DNA from: Acidobacteriota bacterium | Lineage (GTDB): Bacteria; Acidobacteriota; Terriglobia; Bryobacterales; Bryobacteraceae | DNA: 64,000 bases | Direction of reading: 5' to 3' | Assembly (NCBI GenBank): GCA_005808475.1 | Contig: SYLY01000159.1 | Coordinates: forward strand, 1-64,000 | In this document: positions 44,623 to 53,111 of the stretch, in pieces | How positions within the stretch are numbered: position 1 is the first letter of the stretch | Layout: each line of letters opens with the position of its first letter | The notes under the pieces: generated by a model | What the model saw: only the letters and a program-made list of their open reading frames with translations | Databases searched by the model: none | What the model was told of the DNA's origin: nothing | Made by a program: the position numbers and the translations under genes

Positions 44623-45962
44623 GCAATCTGATTTCGCGGCGCGGGCTTTTCGCGGCTGGCGCGGCGGCCTTTTCCTTGCGCACCCTGCGGGCGCAGCAGC
44701 GCGCCAACGCGGCGTTTCCACGGCTGAAGATCGTCGATATCGAAGAACACCGGATCCAGACGCCGTGGGCGGATTTCCAGAAGTACGAGATGATGCACTT
44801 CTACGGCCCCAGCAGCCGGGTGATCTATGTCGTGCGGACCAATAGTGAACTGACCGGTCTCGGCGAGGGTGGGGACCCCGAGTCGAAGGACACCCTTCAG
44901 AAGTACATCGGAACCAGCCCGTTCGACTGGGTGGCGGACGAAACGAGCAAGGCGCTCGGCACGGCGATGTACGACTTGATGGGAAAGGCCGCCGGCGTCC
45001 CGGTTTACAAGTTGATCGGCCCGAAGCACCGCTCGTTCGTTCCCTGCGCGGCATGGCACGTGTCGACTCATCCCAAGCGCATGGCGGCCGCGGTGAAGCA
45101 CTTGGCCGGCATTGGCTACACGTGGATGAAGTATCACCTCTCGCCGTTCGAGAATGTCATCGACCAGATGGAGGCGATGCAAGCCGTCGCGCCGAAGGGC
45201 TTCAAGATTCATCACGACTTCACGATGGGCGGATCGAATGATCACGTTTTCGAACTGCTTCAGAAGATCGAGAAGTATCCGATCGCGGGGGCCTTCGAGG
45301 ATCCGATGGCGGAGCGTGACATCAAAGGCTACGCCGAGCTTCGCGCCAAGTGCCGCCTGCCGATCCTGTACCATCATTCGCCGCTCGGCGCGGGTTTCGA
45401 AACCCAGCATCGAGCGGCGGACGGTTACATCCTGGGCAACAGCTCGATCGGCGCGGTGATGCGGCACGCGGGCCTGTTCGCGATGCTCGAGACTCCATTC
45501 TCTTGGCAGAACACCGGCGGCACGATCACGCGGGCGATGACGCTTCACATGCAGGCGGCCTGCAAGACGGCGTATCTGCATTTCAACAACGACACCGAGT
45601 CCTGGAGCGCCGACGTGGTGAAGGAGCGGCTGGAACCGGTCAATGGGTTGATTCGGGTGCCCGAGGCTCCGGGGCTGGGCCTGACGCTCGACCGCGCCGA
45701 ACTCGAACGGCTGAAGAAGCTGCAACTGCCCGCGCAACCCAAGTGGATCATCAGGACGCGGTTCGCCAACGGGTCGATGATGTACAACATCGGAGACACC
45801 ACGTCGCCGATCTTCATGGTCCGCCCCGATACGAGACGGCTGGCAACGCTGAGCTACGACGCTCCGTTGACCACTGAATACTGGGATCCGGACGGAACGC
45901 CGGCGTTTCGCACCATGATGGAGAGGCTGGAAAGAGAAGGAATGGTTCTGGAGCGCGCATGA
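44619..45962 (+). CDS. Enolase-superfamily (mandelate racemase-like) protein, Tat leader
   Basis: 447 residues from ATG 44619 (ATGA overlap). Leader ISRRGLFAAGAAAFSLRTLRA. The capping domain and barrel follow the mandelate racemase pattern: YTWMKYHLSPF near 170 (acid/base Lys), IHHDFTMGG (metal Asp) and GAFEDPM (metal Glu). Where the third metal ligand (a Glu or Asp in PIxxGE) is expected, the sequence is LPILYHHSPLG, with two His. So either metal binding is changed or the catalytic set differs from known dehydratases. Probably acts on a sugar acid in the periplasm, given its Tat leader. Gene overlaps the next start too. Confidence 0.82.
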   Translation: MSNLISRRGLFAAGAAAFSLRTLRAQQRANAAFPRLKIVDIEEHRIQTPWADFQKYEMMHFYGPSSRVIYVVRTNSELTGLGEGGDPESKDTLQKYIGTSPFDWVADETSKALGTAMYDLMGKAAGVPVYKLIGPKHRSFVPCAAWHVSTHPKRMAAAVKHLAGIGYTWMKYHLSPFENVIDQMEAMQAVAPKGFKIHHDFTMGGSNDHVFELLQKIEKYPIAGAFEDPMAERDIKGYAELRAKCRLPILYHHSPLGAGFETQHRAADGYILGNSSIGAVMRHAGLFAMLETPFSWQNTGGTITRAMTLHMQAACKTAYLHFNNDTESWSADVVKERLEPVNGLIRVPEAPGLGLTLDRAELERLKKLQLPAQPKWIIRTRFANGSMMYNIGDTTSPIFMVRPDTRRLATLSYDAPLTTEYWDPDGTPAFRTMMERLEREGMVLERA

Positions 45963-47416
45963 TCTTGCGAAGGACGTTCCTGGGGGCCGCTGCCTCCGCG
46001 GTGGCCATTCCGGCTCCTGGCGGCCGGAAGCGGCGCACCATGTACTTCAACGACGCGCGCCACTTCTATCTCTATTCGTTCGATCCTCCGATGAGCGACG
46101 AGGACTCGTGGCGCCCGATCGACGAATTGCTCGGGACGGCCGTGAACACGCTGATCTACGGCGTCGAGACGGGAGGGCTGTTCAGCAGATCGAAGGTGGC
46201 GCCGCGAGCCTTTTCGCAAGGACGCCCCTACACGAGCGGATTGGCTTGGCGCGCCTGGTACAACATGCAGAGTCTGATCGATCGTGGGCTCGATCCGCTC
46301 CGTGTCGTGATCGATCGCGCGCACGACAAGGGGCTCGACTTCATCACGAGCATGCGCGTGGGTGACGGCAAGATGGACTTCTCGCGCAAGGAAGTCCGCG
46401 ATACCCGATTCTCCTGGCTCGAGGAACTCGCCGGGTATCCGGTGGAGGGGATTGAGCTCGACCTCACCTACACGCCGTTCTACTTCCAGCCTTCCGAGGC
46501 GAGGGCCAACGCGCCGGTGATGAGCGCCTACGTTCGCGACATCGCGGCGATGGTCCGGTCGAAGGGCAAGGATCGGATAGTCGGCGCGCGCGTCTTTCCC
46601 ACCGTTGCGCTCAACGAATCGCTCGGGCTCGATGTCAAGGAGTGGCTGGCAAAGCGCTACGTCGACTATGTCGCTCCGATGTTCTACGGGTTCCATCAGC
46701 TCGATCCGAATCTCCCGTTCGAGTCCCTGGTAGCGGCGGCGAGGGGGACGGGCGCGGACGTGTTTCCGGTGATTCAGCCGTTTTATCTCAGGCAAGAGGA
46801 GCACGCCACGCCCGCCATGCTGCGCGCGGCGGTAGCGAATTTCTGGGCCAAGGGCGCTACCGGATTGATCGTGGCGCCGTGGTTCCGATGGCCGTTGCGC
46901 GATGCCGAGAAGTCTTTCCTCACCGATATCGGCGATCCGGACTCGGTGCGGGATCGCGACAAGCACTACGTCGTGGCGCACCGCGAACCGGATGCGGCCC
47001 GTCACGGATATGGGCAACCGTTGCCACTGGCGATCGAGCGGGCCGATCCGAACGCGCGATTCTCCGTGCCCTTCTACATGGCCGATGATTGTTCATCGAA
47101 ACGAATCCGGTCCGTGAGGTTGATGCTCAAAGTCGTGAACATGGTTGGGCCGGATCAGTTCGCCGTCCGCTTGAATGGAACATCGCTCGACAGCGAGCCA
47201 CGGCGGCGCACCAGTCACCGGTACGGGTTTCAATGGCTCGACTACACGCTCGGCGGCATCCGTCCCCGCCGCGGCGAGAATGTGCTCGAGGTCGCGCTGG
47301 CCAAGAGACCGGATGGACTCGAAGGAGGGGTCACGGTGGAACAGGTGGAGGTTGCCGTCGACTACGGGCTGCCTAGCTCCATGTTCGAACGTCCCCGAGC
47401 GCTCGAGGAGCGGTAG
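45959..47416 (+). CDS. Tat-leader TIM-barrel (glycosidase-like) protein, paralogue E
   Basis: 485 residues from ATG 45959, overlapping the previous stop. Leader LRRTFLGAAASAVAIPAPGG. It closely tracks paralogue B (12321): MYFNDARHFYLYSFDPPM, LIDRGLDPLRVVIDRAHDKG, EGIELDLTYTP near 162, and the C-terminal sandwich GGVTVEQVEVAVDYG. Differs in having FWAKGATGLIVAPWFRWP where others have a GADGLYxFNW strand. Shortest intact paralogue. Sits between an enolase-superfamily and a Gfo/Idh gene in the operon headed by the TonB receptor. Confidence 0.8.
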   Translation: MILRRTFLGAAASAVAIPAPGGRKRRTMYFNDARHFYLYSFDPPMSDEDSWRPIDELLGTAVNTLIYGVETGGLFSRSKVAPRAFSQGRPYTSGLAWRAWYNMQSLIDRGLDPLRVVIDRAHDKGLDFITSMRVGDGKMDFSRKEVRDTRFSWLEELAGYPVEGIELDLTYTPFYFQPSEARANAPVMSAYVRDIAAMVRSKGKDRIVGARVFPTVALNESLGLDVKEWLAKRYVDYVAPMFYGFHQLDPNLPFESLVAAARGTGADVFPVIQPFYLRQEEHATPAMLRAAVANFWAKGATGLIVAPWFRWPLRDAEKSFLTDIGDPDSVRDRDKHYVVAHREPDAARHGYGQPLPLAIERADPNARFSVPFYMADDCSSKRIRSVRLMLKVVNMVGPDQFAVRLNGTSLDSEPRRRTSHRYGFQWLDYTLGGIRPRRGENVLEVALAKRPDGLEGGVTVEQVEVAVDYGLPSSMFERPRALEER

Positions 47417-47422
47417 GCGAGC

Positions 47423-48646
47423 ATGTATACTCGTATGTCGATGACGCGCCGTCTGCTCCTCTCCTCCGCCGCTTCGCCGCTGCTCATGAGCGCTGCCGGC
47501 TCCGGCGATTTGCTCACCACTCCGGAACAGGCGGCGGGGCGGCGCAAGCTTCGTGTGGGAATCGTGGGCTGCGGACGCATGGGTCAGTACTTCGCCGAGG
47601 TGTATCGCCGCTCGCCCGACACCGAACTCGCCGCGATCGCCGAGTACAACGACGAGCGCCGCAAGGTGGTGGGCGACCGCTTCCAGGTGAAGGCTCTGTT
47701 CAAGGAAGCGCCGGAGATGGTCCGAAGCGAAAAACTGGACATCGTGGCGATCATCACGCCGACGAAGTTCATGCAGGCGGCGGTATTGGCCGCGGCCGAG
47801 GCCGGCGTGAAAGGCATCTCCACCGACAAGCCGATCGCCGCGAAGCTTGCCGGCGCCGATGCGATGGTTCAGGCATGCGGCAGCCGCAAGATCGTATTTG
47901 CGGGAGGCAACCTGCAACGCGCGCGATGGCAGACGCAGATCGCGGCGCAGCGTCTGCGCTCCGGCGTCTACGGGCGGATCACGGGAGCCACGGTCATGGG
48001 ATACGGCGGTGAAATCTCCGGTGGCGGTTGTCAGCACGTGGCCGTGCTTCGGTTGTTGACTGGCGCCGAAATCACCCAGGTGGAAACCTTCGGCTATCCG
48101 GCCAAGGCGCTTGCGCCGGAGGCGAACGATCAAGGCCTCATGATCAACGGCCGGTGGCGATTGTCGAGCGGCATCGACTGCATGGTGTTCGGCGAACGCG
48201 ACCCCTTCAGCGGCGTGGAAGTTCGAGCCGAACGGGGAGCGGTCCGCTGGAGTTGGAACGCGCCGCTGCTATTCGAGGGCAGTGGAAGGACGGCGCCCCG
48301 GAAGGAGATCGATCCCGCCTATCCACCGTTTCCTTGGGCGCGGATGCTCGAAACTCCGCCGCTGCGTAACGACGACGACTACCTGGTGGCGTCGATCCGC
48401 TCGTTCGTCGATGCGGTTCATCTCGGGCGGCCGTCGAGTTCGCTCTTCGTCTCCGGCCACGATCTGCGGCAGTCCCTCGAGGCCGCGATCGCCAGCAAGG
48501 TCTCGGCGATCGAAGGTGGGCGGACTATTTCCCTGCCGCTCGCCGATCGCTCTCTCACGTTGATGCCGTCGCCATACCGGTGGCTGGGCGGGGATGCGGT
48601 AGGCAGTCCGCAGCCGGTCAAAGACGCTTCGGGAGAGTCGCGTTGA
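47423..48646 (+). CDS. Gfo/Idh/MocA-family oxidoreductase, Tat leader
   Basis: 407 residues if it starts at ATG 47423; ATG 47435 and ATG 47441 are alternatives that would leave the GTATAC site untranslated. Leader SMTRRLLLSSAASPLLMSAA. Rossmann start LRVGIVGCGRMGQYFAEVY, then GISTDKPIAAKLAGADAMV (DKP in place of EKP, Lys retained), GGNLQRARWQTQI and GGGCQHVAVL. Ends with PLADRSLTLMPSPY, close in style to the Gfo/Idh protein at 37724 (PLADRSLGLNYDWF). Last sugar enzyme of the receptor-led operon. Confidence 0.85.
   Translation: MYTRMSMTRRLLLSSAASPLLMSAAGSGDLLTTPEQAAGRRKLRVGIVGCGRMGQYFAEVYRRSPDTELAAIAEYNDERRKVVGDRFQVKALFKEAPEMVRSEKLDIVAIITPTKFMQAAVLAAAEAGVKGISTDKPIAAKLAGADAMVQACGSRKIVFAGGNLQRARWQTQIAAQRLRSGVYGRITGATVMGYGGEISGGGCQHVAVLRLLTGAEITQVETFGYPAKALAPEANDQGLMINGRWRLSSGIDCMVFGERDPFSGVEVRAERGAVRWSWNAPLLFEGSGRTAPRKEIDPAYPPFPWARMLETPPLRNDDDYLVASIRSFVDAVHLGRPSSSLFVSGHDLRQSLEAAIASKVSAIEGGRTISLPLADRSLTLMPSPYRWLGGDAVGSPQPVKDASGESR
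47425..47430. promoter_or_regulatory. GTATAC candidate operator or internal promoter element
   Basis: ATGTATACTCGT at the very start of the Gfo/Idh gene. TATACT (47426-47431) lies 9 bases before ATG 47441 and could be a -10 element of an internal promoter; the palindrome matches the other GTATAC sites. Confidence 0.3.
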
Positions 48647-49488
48647 TTCGCCTCTCGCTTGTTGTCGCTTCACTGCTCTCGGCGCCGGCGGCTCTAGCGC
48701 AAGAGGCGCCCGCCGCCGCCCAGGTCGTGGCCGTCGAGCCGCTGACACCCAACGTCAAGCGGCTTCGGGTTCGCATGCCGAAGAACTACAGATTCGAGGC
48801 GGGGCAGTTTGCGCTGCTCTCCGTGCCATCCGCGTTCGTCGAGGCATGGAATGCGAAGTACAAGACTGAGCTCGGCGCGGTGCGCCGCCCCTACTCGTTC
48901 GCGTCGAGCCCGAAACGGCTGCCGGTGGCGGAGTTCATCATCCAGTTGGCGGCGCCACCGCCCGGGCGCGATGTTCCGCCGGGAATCGCTTCCACATATA
49001 TCCACGGCGAGTTGAAGCCGGGCGGCACGATCGAGATCGGACAGCCGTTGGGCAGCCTGAACAAAGCCGGGGACAGCGCCACCCGGCCGCTCATCCTGGT
49101 GGCGGGCGGAACCGGCGTGGCTCCCTTCGTGGGGTTGCTGGATCACTGGTTCCGGACCAAGCAACACAAGGGCCGCAAGATCTACCTCTTCTTCGGCGCC
49201 CGGCAACGGCGCGACCTGATGCTCGACGCGCAGTTCCGCCGCTGGGCCGCCAAGCATTCGAATTTCACCTATGTGCCGGCGCTTTCCGATCCCGCGCCCG
49301 ATGACAACTGGACCGGGCCCACCGGCTTTGTCAACGTGGTTCTCGACAAGCACTTCACCGGCACGCTCGACGCGGACGTGCTGATTGCCGGCTCGCCGCG
49401 CATGATGCAAGAGACTGTGAAGGTGGTCAAGGCGAAGGGAGTGCCCGAGGGACAGATCCGCCACGATCCGATCAAAGTCGCGCCGTAG
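48643..49488 (+). CDS. Exported ferredoxin-NAD(P)H reductase-like flavoprotein
   Basis: 281 residues from TTG 48643, overlapping the previous stop by 4 bases, with GGGAGAG before it. Sec leader RLSLVVASLLSAPAALAQ. FAD domain: FEAGQFALLSVPS and RRPYSFASSPK (the RxYS flavin motif); NAD(P) domain: ILVAGGTGVAPFVGLLDHW, YLFFGARQRRDLM and VLIAGSPRMMQETV. These reductases normally use cytoplasmic NAD(P)H, so the signal peptide is odd and its electron source is unclear. It may service the exported Gfo/Idh or enolase proteins encoded upstream, or act on a quinone or cytochrome. Ends the operon begun at 39005. Confidence 0.83.
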   Translation: MIRLSLVVASLLSAPAALAQEAPAAAQVVAVEPLTPNVKRLRVRMPKNYRFEAGQFALLSVPSAFVEAWNAKYKTELGAVRRPYSFASSPKRLPVAEFIIQLAAPPPGRDVPPGIASTYIHGELKPGGTIEIGQPLGSLNKAGDSATRPLILVAGGTGVAPFVGLLDHWFRTKQHKGRKIYLFFGARQRRDLMLDAQFRRWAAKHSNFTYVPALSDPAPDDNWTGPTGFVNVVLDKHFTGTLDADVLIAGSPRMMQETVKVVKAKGVPEGQIRHDPIKVAP

Positions 49489-49523
49489 ACGCGAGGTATG
49501 GCAACCGATTCGCCGCTCTAGAT

Positions 49524-49904
49524 CTAGATTCGCTCGATCAGCACTTCGGCAGCGTGGGCGGCCAGCGCCTCCAGGTCGTCCGGATCGGACGTGAGTATGG
49601 TCCCTCCGGGTTCCGCGAATGCCACGACAAGCGCATCGACGGCTGACCCACGACGGGCCAGTCGCCGCAACTGGGCTGCTCGTCGCGCGAGAGACTCGGG
49701 GATCGTATCGGCGATGTCACAGGTCTCGAGGAACCGATTCTCGTTGGCGTCGCGCCCCGCGTGCCCCTGTATGCACTCCACGAGAACCACCGCAGGTACC
49801 GCCGGTGGCCATAGGCCCTCTTCGCGCAGGGCGACGATCAGGGCTAGGGCGCGGCGCGAGCGCTCAGCCAGTTGACTGACCGCCCCCGAATCCAGGATCA
49901 ACAC
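49524..49904 (-). CDS. vapC: PIN-domain ribonuclease toxin (VapC family)
   Basis: 126 residues from GTG 49904. PIN-domain acids are in the expected order: LILDSGAV (Asp 5), VLVECIQG (Glu), SAVDALVVAFA (Asp) and TILTSDPDDLEAL (Asp pair). VapC toxins cleave tRNA or rRNA and are held inactive by the neighbouring VapB. The antitoxin gene ends 5 bases upstream. The pair is convergent with the preceding operon. Confidence 0.88.
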   Translation of the reverse strand: MLILDSGAVSQLAERSRRALALIVALREEGLWPPAVPAVVLVECIQGHAGRDANENRFLETCDIADTIPESLARRAAQLRRLARRGSAVDALVVAFAEPGGTILTSDPDDLEALAAHAAEVLIERI

Positions 49905-49909
49905 AAAGG

Positions 49910-50158
49910 CTAACCAGCCTTCCGATCCGTGCGGCTGCCGATTCGTTGTGCCACGGCGACCGCGCGGGCGCGCGCCCGAGGATCGGGCTGGCCGACCTGT
50001 GCCGCAAGTTCGGATGTGTAGCGCCGGCTGGCGGACTGTAGCTCCTGACGACGCACTTCGGTGCGCACCGCTTCCTGAAGAAGCTCGGATGCGGGGAGTC
50101 CGCGCTCCTTCACCATTTCGTAGAGATCCGTTGGCAGGTAAACCTGCATGCGCGGCAT
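49910..50158 (-). CDS. vapB: VapB-type antitoxin (ribbon-helix-helix)
   Basis: 82 residues from ATG 50158; ATG 50149 (MQVYLPTDL) is an alternative. The N-terminal MQVYLPTDLYEMVKERGL is a typical ribbon-helix-helix DNA-binding segment, followed by a charged helix and a basic Ala/Arg-rich tail that would wrap the toxin. Antitoxins of this kind repress their own operon; two direct repeats overlap the start region. A TATACT box ends 6 bases before ATG 50158, so the message could be leaderless. Confidence 0.85.
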   Translation of the reverse strand: MPRMQVYLPTDLYEMVKERGLPASELLQEAVRTEVRRQELQSASRRYTSELAAQVGQPDPRARARAVAVAQRIGSRTDRKAG

Positions 50159-50173
50159 ACGCCTAGTATACGC
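50155..50173 (-). promoter_or_regulatory. vapBC operator/promoter: two direct repeats 11 bp apart
   Basis: On the minus strand GCGTATAC (50173-50166) and GCGTATGC (50162-50155) are repeated at an 11-base interval, one helical turn. The first contains TATACT as a probable -10 box; the second contains the ATG of vapB. Good placement for VapB autorepression. Confidence 0.5.
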
Positions 50174-50295
50174 ACATGCGTTCACCCAGGCTTGTGCGTG
50201 CGGAACTCTCGATCGCATTGTACTGCACAGCGGCGTTTACCTGGCATGGCAACGCCGCGGCTCATTTGCCGGCGAATCGTTGCCTTACGCCGGCT

Positions 50296-51048
50296 TCACG
50301 CCTTCTTCCAGAGCGCCGAGATATCGTCCTTGGGCTGGAATCCGAGGATGCGCTTGGCCTTGTCGTTGCGAAACTTCCCGTGCGGCATGTCGGTCAGGAT
50401 CAGGAACACTTCGCACTTCGAGGGCAACTTCGCTTTGTCGACGGTGAGTCCCAGGCGAATGGCCTCGCCCGCGTCGTCGCCGGTCACCACGAACGGAACC
50501 GGGTTGCTTCCGGGCTTGAGCTGATTGAACGAACCCGGGGCGGCGCCGCGAAGGTCGCGGAAGTTGTAGAAGAGAAAATTGAGCACGTGGATGTCATGAT
50601 GCTCGGTGAACACCCGCGTCACCTCGTGGCCGAGCGACTTGGTGAGCGCGTAGAGAATCGTCGTCGGCTGCGGCGGAACGTCGCCATCCATGCCGAAGTC
50701 GAATCCCTCGTACGCCGGACCGGTAACGGTGAAGTGCGGACCCGTGTTGAGGATGCGTTTGATACCATGGCGCACCGCCGCCGTCATCATGTTCCAGCAG
50801 CCGCCGGTGTTCACGCCGAACGCCAGCCGCTCGCTTTCCCTTACGACGGAGCAATTCACGATCGCGTCCATTCCCTCGGAGGCGCGCATCACCTGATCGA
50901 AGGAAGTCATGTCGACCACCCGGAACTCGTGCCCGAGGTCTTGGGTGGGCTGCTTGACGTCGGAGAGCAGCAACTGGTGATCCTTGCCGAGCGCGTTGGC
51001 AACGAAGGGCCCGAGATATCCGGCCGCGCCGGTGACGAGTACTTTCAT
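50296..51048 (-). CDS. NAD-dependent epimerase/dehydratase (extended SDR)
   Basis: 250 residues from ATG 51048. Rossmann start MKVLVTGAAGYLGPFVANAL with the GxxGxxG motif, VDMTSFDQVMRA, and YALTKSLGHEV carrying the catalytic YxxxK as Tyr-Ala-Leu-Thr-Lys. Ends with KRILGFQPKDD, typical of UDP-sugar epimerase relatives. No signal peptide. Third gene of the operon read from 52920, 4 bases after a paralogous SDR gene, and likely acts on a sugar or sugar nucleotide. Confidence 0.85.
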   Translation of the reverse strand: MKVLVTGAAGYLGPFVANALGKDHQLLLSDVKQPTQDLGHEFRVVDMTSFDQVMRASEGMDAIVNCSVVRESERLAFGVNTGGCWNMMTAAVRHGIKRILNTGPHFTVTGPAYEGFDFGMDGDVPPQPTTILYALTKSLGHEVTRVFTEHHDIHVLNFLFYNFRDLRGAAPGSFNQLKPGSNPVPFVVTGDDAGEAIRLGLTVDKAKLPSKCEVFLILTDMPHGKFRNDKAKRILGFQPKDDISALWKKA

Positions 51049-51052
51049 GGCC

Positions 51053-51889
51053 TCACCATTTCACCTTCGGTTGATAGTTCAACGCGTACTTGGCGCCCGC
51101 GACGGAGAATCGCGCCTTGGGCGAATCCATTCCGATGTGGACAACCGCCCACCAACTGCCTACGCCCTGTTGGTTGTCGCGCGGCGTGGCGGCAACCGCC
51201 CGGGCCACGGCGTGCGCCACGTCTTCCTCGTCCACCCACATCGGATCGAACGGCTTGCCCGCCGTCTCGGCGAACTTCACCACTTTGCCCAGCCGCAGTG
51301 TCATGGCCCGGATCTTGCGGTCGCGGGCGAACTCGCGGCAAACCACTTCGCCCAAGTACTTGCCGAGCACTCGCGCATCGGTCGTGGGCCGGGGCCGCCA
51401 GGATTCGCTCACGGTGTAGCCGGCGTCGTAGGCGGTCATGAGGTCGAGCGTACTGAGAAACACGGCCTTCGGGACGCGCGCTTTCGACGCGGCTTCGAGC
51501 AGATGATAGGTGCCGCGGGTGAGCCAGTCGAGCGTCTGCCGGTCGTTGTCGCCCGGTGAGGATTCGGCGACATGCACCACCGCGTCGAGTCCCTGCACGA
51601 GCGCCGCCGTGTCGTCGGGTTTGTCGAGCGGCGAGCGGATGAACTCGAAGCCCGGCGAGACTGGCTCGCGATCGGTGAGGCGGATCTGGTGATCCTTGCC
51701 GAGCACACGGGCCAGAGTCATCGCCAGCGGATGCGCGGCGGACGTGATCAGGATGCGGGGCCGTCGCGCCCCCGGCCCTTCCTGTGGCGCGGCCGCCATC
51801 GCCGCGGCGGATGCGGCGGGCGCGGCCAGAATGGTCCGGCGCCGCAACCGCCGGTCATGGATGGGATGGTCACTCATCGTACCGCTCAT
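51053..51889 (-). CDS. SDR epimerase-like protein with Tat leader
   Basis: 278 residues from ATG 51889, overlapping the aldo/keto reductase stop by 4 bases. Leader HDRRLRRRTILAAPAASAAAM is twin-arginine. The core PRILITSAAHPLAMTLARVLG lacks the glycines of the SDR cofactor loop, and no YxxxK is evident, so it may not be a conventional NAD enzyme. Later landmarks are VVHVAESSPGDND and LGKYLGEVVCREFA. It looks like an exported, cofactor-site-altered relative of the next SDR gene. Confidence 0.7.
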   Translation of the reverse strand: MSGTMSDHPIHDRRLRRRTILAAPAASAAAMAAAPQEGPGARRPRILITSAAHPLAMTLARVLGKDHQIRLTDREPVSPGFEFIRSPLDKPDDTAALVQGLDAVVHVAESSPGDNDRQTLDWLTRGTYHLLEAASKARVPKAVFLSTLDLMTAYDAGYTVSESWRPRPTTDARVLGKYLGEVVCREFARDRKIRAMTLRLGKVVKFAETAGKPFDPMWVDEEDVAHAVARAVAATPRDNQQGVGSWWAVVHIGMDSPKARFSVAGAKYALNYQPKVKW

Positions 51890-52920
51890 GATAGCTCCGC
51901 CGGCCGGAGCGCCCATCCGCCGCTGGTCCAGACCAGTACGCGCTCGTCGCCGAAGGGACCCTGTGGCGGGACCAGCGTCTCTAACTCGGCCAGGTGTGCC
52001 GCCGGGATCCGCAGTTCGGTTGCGGCTATCGCCGATTCCATCTGAGCCTCGCTACGCCAGCCGAGAATCACCGATGCCACGGACGGCCGCGAAAGCACCC
52101 AGGCGATGGCATACCCGGCGCTGCTTGCTCCGCTTTCAGACGCCATGCGAGCGAGCGCTTCCAGCCGCTCGGCGTCACCCGGTTTCAGCTTCGGAACCCA
52201 TCCGGGTTTCTCGCTCCCGCGCGATCCCTCAGGGGCCTTCTCTCCGGCGTACTTGCCCGAAAGGACTCCGGCCTCGAGTGGCTGGTAGCTGACGATCGAG
52301 ACGCCATAGTGCGCCGCGCAGGCGTTCTGCTCCAGGTCGACGCCGCGATAGAGCAGGTTATACTTCGGCGAGACCACCTGAAGTTTCGGCGCACCCGATG
52401 ACCGCGCCATTTCGCAAGCTTGCGCAATGCGCCATACCGGCCAGTTCGAAGCTCCGACAGCCCGAACTTTACCATCGCGGATCCAACGCTCGCATGTTCC
52501 GAGGAACTCCTCCACCGCAACGGCCGGGTCCCAGCGGTGAGCCAGAAACAGGTCGACGTAGTCCGTGCCGAGCCGTCGTAGACTGGCCTCGAGCTGCTTG
52601 TCGAGATGGCGGCGCGACAGGCCGGCATCCAGCGGTCCGGCGCCCGCCGGGTTACCGAATTTGGTGCAGATCACGGCGCGGTGGCGCTGCCCGCCCAGCG
52701 CCTTGCCGAGCACCTGCTCGCTGACGCCGCCCGGTGACCCCCAGGTCCGGCTGTAGCCCTCGTAAACATCCGCGGTGTCGAAGAAATTGATGCCGCGTTC
52801 GAGCGCGGCCGAAACCAGCCGGTCGCACTGGCTCTGGTCGAGCGGGTTGCCGAAGATCATTGTGCCCATCGTGATGGGCGAGACGCGCATACCGGTCGTG
52901 CCGATTGCGTTGTAGTTCAT
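51886..52920 (-). CDS. Aldo/keto reductase
   Basis: 344 residues from ATG 52920 with GGAGG upstream. Tetrad: Asp and Tyr in INFFDTADVYEG, Lys in VICTKFG, His in LFLAHRWD; NADP-binding features VRAVGASNWP and SVILGWRSEAQME. No signal peptide, in contrast with the aldo/keto reductase at 26744. First gene of a three-gene minus-strand operon with two SDR-type proteins; a GTATAC site lies about 70 bases upstream. Confidence 0.88.
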   Translation of the reverse strand: MNYNAIGTTGMRVSPITMGTMIFGNPLDQSQCDRLVSAALERGINFFDTADVYEGYSRTWGSPGGVSEQVLGKALGGQRHRAVICTKFGNPAGAGPLDAGLSRRHLDKQLEASLRRLGTDYVDLFLAHRWDPAVAVEEFLGTCERWIRDGKVRAVGASNWPVWRIAQACEMARSSGAPKLQVVSPKYNLLYRGVDLEQNACAAHYGVSIVSYQPLEAGVLSGKYAGEKAPEGSRGSEKPGWVPKLKPGDAERLEALARMASESGASSAGYAIAWVLSRPSVASVILGWRSEAQMESAIAATELRIPAAHLAELETLVPPQGPFGDERVLVWTSGGWALRPAELS

Positions 52921-52988
52921 GCCTTCCGCCCTCCGGGTAGGGTGCGGCCGGGAAGCCGATCGAGGAGCTCGACTGAGCGCCGGTTACT

Positions 52989-52994
52989 GTATAC
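52989..52994. promoter_or_regulatory. GTATAC candidate GntR/FCD operator
   Basis: ACTGTATACCAT in the 191-base gap between the aldo/keto reductase start (52920, minus) and the end of the GntR gene (53112). Together with CTGTCA about 20 bases upstream on the minus strand it could form the promoter of the reductase operon. Confidence 0.4.
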
Positions 52995-53111
52995 CATCAT
53001 GTCTGCATCATTATGACAGGTGCGGAGCGCACAGGAGACCCGGGCCGCGCAACCACGATCCGGGGAACTTCCGGATTCGGGAAAGGCGCACGATTTACGC
53101 CCGCGGCCCCC

